From Defluviicoccus sp. (lineage in GTDB: Bacteria > Pseudomonadota > Alphaproteobacteria > Rhodospirillales > Defluviicoccaceae), in assembly GCA_029624735.1 (NCBI GenBank), contig JARSSM010000011.1:1-64000 (forward strand): DNA of 64,000 nucleotides, read 5' to 3'. Below, in pieces: positions 37,846-45,700 of this stretch. Below the pieces are notes generated by a model, which was given only the letters and a program-made list of their open reading frames with translations, was not told the DNA's origin and did not search any database. The translations under genes were made by a program, and so were the position numbers. The stretch's first letter is position 1, and every line of letters starts with the position of its first letter.

Positions 37846-39201
37846 ATGACAACGTTGCATGCGGCTGCCCCAGGCTGGGGCAAGGCGCGAGACTTGAACG
37901 ACAGCTACTTGACGCTGCTGTTCTTGGCCCTGTGGGGATATGCGCTGATGGGCCGCGGCTTCGCCTATGCCGGCATCCCGCCAATCTTCGTCGGCGAGAT
38001 GGTGCTGGTCTTAGGCGCGCTGGCAGCGCTCCGGGCAGGCACGCTCCCGACGGTACTAGCGAACCTGCCCAGCCTTGCTTTGGCCGCGCTCATCGCCTGG
38101 GTCACAATCCGCACGCTGCCTTACCTTTCCGCCTATGGCTTCGATGCCCTGCGCGACTCGGTGATCGCGATCTACGGTGCCTTCGCCTTCATCATCGCCG
38201 CCCTGCTCGTCGAGCGCCGCGACCGGCTCATCGCATTCATCAACAGCTATCACGGCTTGAGTTCGATCTTCCCGTACCTGTTCTTCGTCGCATTTCCCAC
38301 CTCGCGTCTGGCGAGCGAGGGGCTGCCGGCGTGGCCGATTTCCGAAATGCCGCTGATCGCCCTCCGCGCCGGTGATTCATGCGTCCATATCGCAGGCCTC
38401 GCGGCATTCGCGCTGTTGGGCTTTCGCCGCGTGAGCCTCTTGTGGGGTGCGGTCATGTTCATCGGCGCGATGATGGCTTTCTCGCAGAACCGGGGCGGCA
38501 TGCTGAGTGTCCTGGTCGCATGCGCAATCGTTATCGCGCTGATGCCGCTCTCACGAAAGCTGATCAGCCTCGGCTGTGCAGCGCTGCTGGTCATCGTCAT
38601 CGGCCTCACCGCCGACATCAGCGTGCCCTTGGGTACCGATCGCGACCTTTCGTTCCGACAAGTGGCGAACAACGTCGTCACGATTGTTGCCCCTGCCGAT
38701 GACCAGCGCGAGCAGGGGACCAAGGAATGGCGCATGCAGTGGTGGAACGACATCATCGATTACACGCTTCACGGTCCCTACTTCTGGACCGGCAAAGGGT
38801 TCGGGCTCAACCTCGCAATCGATGACGGCTATCAGGTCAACGATCCGGACCTGCCGCCGCTGCGCAGTCCGCACAACGGCCACCTGACGTTTCTCGCCCG
38901 CGGCGGCGTTCCTGGCCTCACGCTGTGGCTCGTGGTCTGCGTTTCCTGGGCGGTGACGGTGATGCGCCTGTTCTTCGTCGCCCGCGCACGCGACGACCGC
39001 ACCTGGTCACGCTTCTTCTTGTTCTTGTTCGCCTACTGGATTGCCGCCCTGATCAACTCCAGTTTCGATGTCGCGCTCGAAGGACCAATGTTGGGCATCT
39101 GGTTCTGGTGTCTGCACGGCCTTGGCATCGGCGCCGCAATCCTCTACCGCGCTGAGCTCAACGCCCAGCCGGCGCCGCATCTCCGCCAGCGCGCTTATTA
39201 G
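37846..39201 (+). CDS. O-antigen ligase / Wzy-like polymerase
   Basis: A 451-residue protein with about 10-12 transmembrane helices and a large periplasmic loop (about 265-335). FSQNRGGMLSVLV (about 218-230) and the loop motif GPYFWTGKGFG followed by SPHNGHLTFLARGG are the Wzy_C/O-antigen ligase signature (Arg and His implicated in glycan transfer). It should polymerise or ligate lipid-linked units in the periplasm, completing the Wzx/Wzy export pathway with the flanking genes. The ATG at 37846 is chosen over a TTG at 37813; neither has a clear ribosome site. Confidence 0.88.
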   Translation: MTTLHAAAPGWGKARDLNDSYLTLLFLALWGYALMGRGFAYAGIPPIFVGEMVLVLGALAALRAGTLPTVLANLPSLALAALIAWVTIRTLPYLSAYGFDALRDSVIAIYGAFAFIIAALLVERRDRLIAFINSYHGLSSIFPYLFFVAFPTSRLASEGLPAWPISEMPLIALRAGDSCVHIAGLAAFALLGFRRVSLLWGAVMFIGAMMAFSQNRGGMLSVLVACAIVIALMPLSRKLISLGCAALLVIVIGLTADISVPLGTDRDLSFRQVANNVVTIVAPADDQREQGTKEWRMQWWNDIIDYTLHGPYFWTGKGFGLNLAIDDGYQVNDPDLPPLRSPHNGHLTFLARGGVPGLTLWLVVCVSWAVTVMRLFFVARARDDRTWSRFFLFLFAYWIAALINSSFDVALEGPMLGIWFWCLHGLGIGAAILYRAELNAQPAPHLRQRAY

Positions 39202-39204
39202 GCG

Positions 39205-40050
39205 TTAGGCGGCGTGCCCGTCGCCGAAGGGGACGACCTTGTTGTCGATGTCGTGGCCGATATCGGCGCGGCCGAGATAGGCGATACCGGCGCGCGCGCA
39301 CCAGGTCCGCGCCACCTCCTCCTCCGTCTGGGCGAAATCGGGCACGTTGGCGGGGATGTTGCTGCAGCGGCCGAGCCGGATGCCGGCAACGCGGCGGATG
39401 GCAGGGTTGCTGGTGATGTGAAAGAAGTAGCGGTCGATCCGGTACATGTGCTCGCATTCCTCTTCGAGCATGAGGACATGATCGGTGAGATCGGGTTCGA
39501 TCGGCGTGCCGAGCATCTGGCTTAGGATTGTGAGGTTGAACGCCGCCGCTTTGGTGCCCGCCACCACGTGCGGCTCCAGCGCTGCCCGGTCGCGCTGGAT
39601 CAGGTAGGCGAGGCCGCGCGCAACGGCCGCTTCGCCGCCGGGGCGCAGGATATCGGCCGGCATCGGGCCGTGGGCGACGCGAAAGCCGTGCCGGTAAAGT
39701 GCCGCCAGCAGGCTGCCGGCATCGCTGTAGCCCATGTAGAGCTTGTCGCGCGCCGGCGCCGCAAGCTGCTCAATCACCGCCTCGGCGATGCGGCACGACC
39801 CGTAGCCGCCGCGGCCGATCCACACCGCATCGAAGTGCGGGTCGTTAGCGACCGCGATGAACGCATCCCCGCGCGCCGTGTCGTCGCCGGCAAAATGGCC
39901 GGACGTCAGAAAGCACTGCGGGTGAAAGAAGAGTTCCGCCAACCGTTGCGGATAGAGCTGCGCTGCGAGTGCACCGACGCGAGCCGCGATCTCGTCGCTG
40001 ATGCGCGCGGCTGGGGCGACGACGGCTATTCTCAAGCGGTTGTCCCGCAA
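39205..40050 (-). CDS. ldcA: LD-carboxypeptidase (LdcA-like, S66)
   Basis: A 281-residue S66 serine peptidase that removes the terminal D-Ala from murein tetrapeptides in the cytoplasm. The nucleophile Ser is in MGYSDAG (after [12 protein letters not shown]), and the Glu/His pair is visible near the C terminus, with His in [12 protein letters not shown]. There is no ATG in the right place; TTG at 40050 has AAGGA eight bases upstream and gives the family N terminus ([13 protein letters not shown]). It is divergent from a Mur ligase, together a peptidoglycan recycling pair. Confidence 0.9.
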   Translation of the reverse strand: MRDNRLRIAVVAPAARISDEIAARVGALAAQLYPQRLAELFFHPQCFLTSGHFAGDDTARGDAFIAVANDPHFDAVWIGRGGYGSCRIAEAVIEQLAAPARDKLYMGYSDAGSLLAALYRHGFRVAHGPMPADILRPGGEAAVARGLAYLIQRDRAALEPHVVAGTKAAAFNLTILSQMLGTPIEPDLTDHVLMLEEECEHMYRIDRYFFHITSNPAIRRVAGIRLGRCSNIPANVPDFAQTEEEVARTWCARAGIAYLGRADIGHDIDNKVVPFGDGHAA

Positions 40051-40112
40051 TCGGTCGGTCCTTGGTTCAAGGCAGCTTGCCAGAGCGGGAGCGGCGTTAT
40101 ACGGATCCGGCG

Positions 40113-41540
40113 ATGGCAGGCAACGAAGACTATTTCTTCTGCGGCATCGGCGGCAGCGGCATGATGCCGCTGGCGTTGCTGCTGCACGCCCGCGGCGCAA
40201 CCGTTGCCGGTTCGGACCGCAGCTTAGACCAGGGGCGAACGGCGGAGAAGTTCCGTTTCCTCGCCGCCCAGGGCATCGCACTCTACCCGCAGGACGGCAG
40301 CGGCGTGACGCGCGCGCAGCAGATCCTGGTCACCTCAGCGGCGGTCGAGGCAACCGTGCCGGACGTGCAGGCGGCCTGCCGGCTGGGTGCGCGGCAGATG
40401 ACGCGTGCGGCCCTGCTGGCGGACCTCTTCAACGCCAGCCCGTGCGGCGTCGGCGTCGCCGGTACCAGCGGCAAGTCGACGACGACGGCGATGATCGGCT
40501 GGATCCTGCACGCAGCCGGGCGCAGACCCAGCATCGTCAACGGCGCGGTGATGAAGAATTTCATCGCTGCCGAGGCCCCGTTCGCCAGCGCCCTGGTCGG
40601 CGATCCCGCACTCTTGGTGAGCGAGGTCGACGAGAGCGACGGCTCGATCGCTCTCTACACCCCGGCGGTGGCCGTGCTCACCAACATCGCGCTCGACCAC
40701 AAGGCGCTGCCGGAGCTGCGCGCGTTGTTCGGCTCCTTCCTCGGCCGGGCGGCCACGGCCGTTGTCAACATCGATAACGATGAGGCGGCGGAGGTTGCCG
40801 CCGATGCGACACGGCAACGGTTCGTGCGGGTCGGCATCAACAACGGCGCCGCGGATTTTTGCGCTGGCGATCTCGCATTGGCGCCGGATGGAGTCCGCTT
40901 CAGCGTCAGCGAACGGGAGGGTGGCGCGTGCGCCATTGTCGAGCTGCCGCTACCCGGCCGGCACAATGTCGAGAATGCGCTCTGTGCCTTGGGCGCGGCA
41001 CGGGCCTTAAACGTGCCGCTGGCAACGGCGGCGGCAGCGCTCGCGCGCTTCCAGGGCCTGAAGCGCCGCCTGGAGGTCATCGGCACGGCCGCAGGCGTCA
41101 CCGTTATCGACGACTTCGCCCACAACCCGGACAAGATTGCCGCGACGCTGACGACCCTCAGGGCCGTACCGGGGCGGCTCCTGGTTCTGTTCCAGCCGCA
41201 CGGGTTTGGCCCCTTGCGGCTCTTGAAGGACGCGCTGATCGCCTGCTTCGCCCGCCACCTCGGCCCGGATGACCACCTCTTCATGCCCGATCCGGTCTAC
41301 TTCGGCGGCACCGTCGAGCGCAGCGTTACCAGCCGTGACATCGTCGAGGCCCTCAAGGCGCACGGCCGCCGCGCCGACAGTTGGCCGGAGCGTGCCGTTT
41401 GCGGCGATCACATCCTCCGTTTGGCCCAGCCGGGCGACAGGATCGTCGTCATGGGAGCGCGCGACGACACGCTCGCCGATTTCGCTGACCTGCTCCTGGC
41501 ACAGCTGCAGCAGCGTGGCAGCGGGACCGTGCTGCCGTAG
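40113..41540 (+). CDS. mpl: Mpl/MurC-type Mur ligase
   Basis: A 475-residue ATP-dependent ligase. The N-terminal Rossmann motif [11 protein letters not shown], the P-loop [11 protein letters not shown] (115-125), [10 protein letters not shown] in the central domain and the C-terminal [10 protein letters not shown] are those of MurC/Mpl enzymes. Because the divergent neighbour is an LD-carboxypeptidase, and MurC proper usually sits in the division cluster, this is best read as Mpl, attaching recycled L-Ala-gamma-D-Glu-mDAP to UDP-MurNAc. A MurC-like alternative role cannot be excluded. The ATG at 40113 gives the standard N terminus. Confidence 0.82.
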   Translation: MAGNEDYFFCGIGGSGMMPLALLLHARGATVAGSDRSLDQGRTAEKFRFLAAQGIALYPQDGSGVTRAQQILVTSAAVEATVPDVQAACRLGARQMTRAALLADLFNASPCGVGVAGTSGKSTTTAMIGWILHAAGRRPSIVNGAVMKNFIAAEAPFASALVGDPALLVSEVDESDGSIALYTPAVAVLTNIALDHKALPELRALFGSFLGRAATAVVNIDNDEAAEVAADATRQRFVRVGINNGAADFCAGDLALAPDGVRFSVSEREGGACAIVELPLPGRHNVENALCALGAARALNVPLATAAAALARFQGLKRRLEVIGTAAGVTVIDDFAHNPDKIAATLTTLRAVPGRLLVLFQPHGFGPLRLLKDALIACFARHLGPDDHLFMPDPVYFGGTVERSVTSRDIVEALKAHGRRADSWPERAVCGDHILRLAQPGDRIVVMGARDDTLADFADLLLAQLQQRGSGTVLP

Positions 41541-41587
41541 GCGAACGCCCGCACAGATTTTCTCTGCCGCGACGCCATTGATGGGTG

Positions 41588-41633
41588 TTGCTGGGGATCG
41601 CTTTGGTGTATCATGAGAGAACAAAGCGTGATC
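41588..41633 (+). promoter_or_regulatory. candidate promoter and operator of the SGNH-CHAT pair
   Basis: TTGCTG (41588-41593) and TATCAT (41609-41614), 15 nt apart, form a weak promoter about 70 bp before the SGNH gene. An inverted repeat, GCTTTG (41600-41605) and CAAAGC (41622-41627), with outer GATC on both sides (41596-41599 and 41630-41633), brackets the -10 box and could bind a repressor. No regulator gene is adjacent. Confidence 0.35.
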
Positions 41634-41686
41634 ATGCGCGCCCGCCGGAGGGTGCCCGGCGTGGCCAAGGGGAGAGGGAGCGAGCC

Positions 41687-42697
41687 ATGCCCAACCCGAA
41701 AATCAGCATCGAAGAGCTTGAGCGGAAGTTCTCAGATCCGGACGTGCCGGAATCCGACTTGGTGCCCTATCTCGATTTCGACCGCGATGCCTCGGGCGCC
41801 TTTGCGCCCAGCGTTGTTCCCAACCCGGACTTGGTCGAACGGGCCGAGGAACAGCGGGGCGTCATGGACTGGGCGAACAGTCTGGCGCGCACGCGCCGCC
41901 ATCTGCGCTTCAACCGCCGCCTCAACACGGGCGTGGCGCTTCCCGTGCTCGTTTCCGAGGGCGACTCGTGGTTCCAGTTTCCGGTTTTTCTTGAAGACGT
42001 GATCGACTGCTTAGGCGACGACTACCTGATCTGGAGCGTCGATGCCGCCGGCGACACGCTGCAGAACATGGTCATCGACAATCCGGAGTACTTGGACGCC
42101 CTCGATACGCAGCGGGATCGGGTGCGGGCTTTCCTGTTCTCTGGTGCTGGCAACGACATCGTCGGCGAGGATAGTGACGGCGTGCCCGTCATCGAGAAGA
42201 TCGTGCGCGACTTCTCGCCCGGCCAGCCGCCCGAGTTCTACGTCGATACGCCCGCGTTCGACGCCCAGATCGCCTTTATCGACGGTGCCTATCGCAAGGT
42301 CTTTAACGCCGTCGCGGCGGATTTCCCGACGCTGCCGATCGTCATCCACGGCTACGACTACAGCCTCCCCGGCGGCCAGCCGGGCGACACCCGGCATCCG
42401 AAATGGGCGGATCAGGACGAATGGCTGGGCGCGCCGCTGCGCAAGAAAGGCATCGTCGATTTCGATCTGCAGTGCGCGATCGTGCGGGTGATGGTCGATC
42501 GCCTCAACAGCCTGCAGAAGTCGCTTGCCGGCGGCAACAATCCGGCCGGCGCATTCGCCAACGTCCATCATGTCGATGTCCGCGGCCTGTTGCAGACCGA
42601 CGAATGGGCGGACGAACTGCACCCGACCAACCGCGGTTACCGCAAGGTCGCGCGCCTGTTCGCCGAAACTTTGCGGCAAGCCTTGCCGATCGCTTAA
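41687..42697 (+). CDS. SGNH/GDSL-type hydrolase
   Basis: A 336-residue soluble hydrolase without signal peptide. SGNH blocks are visible: VSEGDSWFQFP with nucleophile S94, a Gly near 122 (AAGDTLQNM), N156 in FSGAGNDI and the DxxH block D309-E-L-H312 followed by P. It should be an esterase, lipase or acyl/deacetylase acting in the cytoplasm. GGAGAGGGAG gives a strong ribosome site. The next gene, 61 bp on, encodes the 1825-residue hydrolase-CHAT protein; the two are probably one operon, so the SGNH enzyme may be a partner or second effector. Confidence 0.85.
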   Translation: MPNPKISIEELERKFSDPDVPESDLVPYLDFDRDASGAFAPSVVPNPDLVERAEEQRGVMDWANSLARTRRHLRFNRRLNTGVALPVLVSEGDSWFQFPVFLEDVIDCLGDDYLIWSVDAAGDTLQNMVIDNPEYLDALDTQRDRVRAFLFSGAGNDIVGEDSDGVPVIEKIVRDFSPGQPPEFYVDTPAFDAQIAFIDGAYRKVFNAVAADFPTLPIVIHGYDYSLPGGQPGDTRHPKWADQDEWLGAPLRKKGIVDFDLQCAIVRVMVDRLNSLQKSLAGGNNPAGAFANVHHVDVRGLLQTDEWADELHPTNRGYRKVARLFAETLRQALPIA

Positions 42698-42758
42698 GGC
42701 GCGGGCAGACGCGAACAGCGGCGGCGCAGGATGCGCGACCACGCGTGAGGGAGGATCG

Positions 42759-45700
42759 ATGAAGACGCTTGGCGCCTACGGCACACCGGATGCCGCGCTG
42801 CGTGAGGCACCGATCTTAAGCAAGCCATTTGCGGACGTTTTCGCGGGCGCGGCGACTGCACCCAGGGTCGAAAGCGCGCTGCTGCTTGGCCGCTCGCGCG
42901 CGGCGGCGGCGCCGGTGCCGGTCGACATCGGTGGCAAGATCGCCGAAGTCACGCTCGAAGGCGGGGTGACGCTCTATCTGCCGGCCGAAGATCTGCCGGC
43001 ACTCGCGCGGGAAGCGCGCGGTGAACAGGGCGACGGTCCGACTCTGGAGCTGGCTCCGGGCCTGCCGGAGGGGGACCAGGAGCGCGGGCTCGGCGAATGG
43101 CTGTTTCGCAGCCTGCGCACCCTCGACATTGACCTCGGCACGCTGACTGCGCGGGAGATCGCGAAGCGGCTGGAAGACCGTGCCGTGCCACAGCCCGGAC
43201 TTTACCGCTGGGGCACGAGCGCAGGCACCGCGCTGGAACCGTTCAGACTGCGGGCGGCGGACGGCGATGCACCCTGGCTGGTGTTCGTCCATGGCACGTT
43301 TTCCAACACGGACGGCAGTTTCGGCGCGCTGCTTCAACCGGAGCGGCGGGCCGAATGGCACCGGCTGCGCGCCCTCTATGACGACCGCATCCTCGCCTTT
43401 GAGCATCCAACGCTGACCCAAAGCCCGATCGCCAACGCGATCGATCTTCTGGAGGCGTTGAGCGTGTCCGGGCGGGAGATCCACCTCGTCACCCACAGCC
43501 GCGGCGGCCTGGTGGGCGAACTCTTGAGCCGCGGCATGCGCGCCGACGGCCAGGATCCCTTCGACGCCCGCGATATCGCTCTCTGCCAGCAAGAGACCGA
43601 CGGCGGGAACGGCGAACTTGAGCGCCTGAATGCACTCATCAAGCAGGTCCGCCCGAACATCACCCGCTTCGTCCGCGTTGCCTGCCCGGCGCGCGGCACC
43701 ACCTTGGCCTCCGACCGCCTGGACAAGTACCTCAACGTCGTCCTCAACGGCATCGGCCTCCTCCTCGGCGCAGCGCGCCTGCCGGTGCTGGATGAGATCT
43801 ACGACTTCGTCAAGGCGCTGTTGCTCGCCGTCGTCGCCGAGCGGAAGAAGCCGGGCGGCGCTTCGGCGCTGCCGGGACTGGAGGCGATGCGCCCCGAAAG
43901 CCCGTTCATCCGCATGCTGAACCGGGCTGACGTGACGAGCCGGGCACCGCTCACCGTTATCCGCGGCGACGTCGAGGCAGCGGGCGTCATCCGCCGGCTG
44001 AAGGTGTGGGCAGCGGACGCCTTCTATACCGAGGATCACGATTTCGTCGTCAACAGCGCCGCGATGGCGGGCGGTGTCGCGCGTGCTGAGGCCGTTGCCG
44101 ACTCCTTCGATCAGGGCCCGGACGTCAACCATTTCAGCTATTTCCGCAACGATCGGACGGCCCAGCAGGTGGTCGCCGCGATCACGCTCAGCGGGCCAGC
44201 CCTCAAGCAGTCGCTCCCTCCCAGCGCCGAGCCGGCTCCGCGGTGGCGGCCGGCGGCGCGGGGCGGGGATCACTGGCCGGTGGCCTTTGTCGTCCCCGGA
44301 TTTGCCGGCAGCAGCTTGGACGCCGACGGCGTTCCCATCTGGCCGGACCTGCACTGCCTGGCGGCCGGCGGCTTTTCCCGGCTGGGGAGCGATGCCACCG
44401 GCGTGGTGGCGGGAGAGCTGCTCGATCGAACATACGGCGCGCTCTGCCGAACGCTCGAACAATCGCACGACGTCCGGCCTTTCGCCTACGACTGGCGGCT
44501 CTCGATCGAGGACACGGCGGCAGCGCTGGCGCGTGCGCTTGGTAAGGCACTCGGCAGCGGCAGCGTGCCGGTCCGCGTCGTCGCTCACGGCATGGGCGGG
44601 CTGGTCGCCCGGACCGCGCTTGCGACCGATAGCGCTCTCTGGGACGCGTTCCGCAGCCGCACCGGCTGCCGGCTGATCATGCTGGGCAGCCCCAATGAGG
44701 GCACGCACGCGAGCGTGATGATGCTGATGCGGCGCGACCGGCTGACGCGGATGCTGACAATGATCGACGTCAGCTCGAGCGCCCTCGACCACGCGCAGGT
44801 CATCGCCCGCTTTCCGGGAGTGTTGCAGCTCCTGCCGCGCGATGCCGGCTTCGATCTGTTCTCTGCCGATGGCTGGCAGCGCCTGCACGCCCTCGACCCC
44901 GATCGCGCGTCCTGGGTCGTCCCGCGCGAGGATGACATCAAGAAGGCGAAGGCCTTCCGCGAGCGCTATCGCGAGATGCCGTTCGATGCGGAGCGCATGC
45001 TCTACATCGCCGGTCACGCGGCAACACCGTGCGCGATTGAGATCGAGACACCGCCCGCAGCGCCTGCTCAGATCGGCTTCGCCCAGACGTGGGAGGGCGA
45101 CGGCCAGGTGCCGTGGAGCACCGGCATCGTGGCGGGGACGCTGCGGCGCTGGTATGCCGCCTGCCGCCACGGCGATCTGCCAGGCGATAGCGCCGTACTT
45201 GGGGCATTGAGCGAGATCCTTGACCAGGGGACAACCAACAGGCTTGCCGCGCTGCCGGGGTCCGTTCGCGAACGCGGCCAGCCGCAGCCGGTCACCCGCG
45301 AAACCGTGGCGCTTTTCCCTGCCGCCACCGATCTCGAGGCAGCCGCTGCGGACGGTACGGTGCAGCCGCCGCCGCATCCCGGCCTCCCGCCGCTTACCAT
45401 CACGGTTTCGCACGGCAACCTCGCCTTCGCTGCCTATCCGGTGCTGGTGGGACACTACAACGGCGACACCCTGAATGGCCCGGAAGGGCACCTCAACCAC
45501 CTGCTCGACGGCCGGCTGGAAACGCGGCGTACGCTCGGCCTTTACCCGGGCGCGATCGGCACCGCCGAAGTCGTCCTCGACGACAACACGCGACCCGCGG
45601 GCGCCGTCGTCGTCGGTCTGGGCGATCCCGGCAGCCTAGACCCGGCAGGTCTCGAACAAGCACTCGTCCACGGCCTGTTGCGCTATGCCGTCGACCAGTT

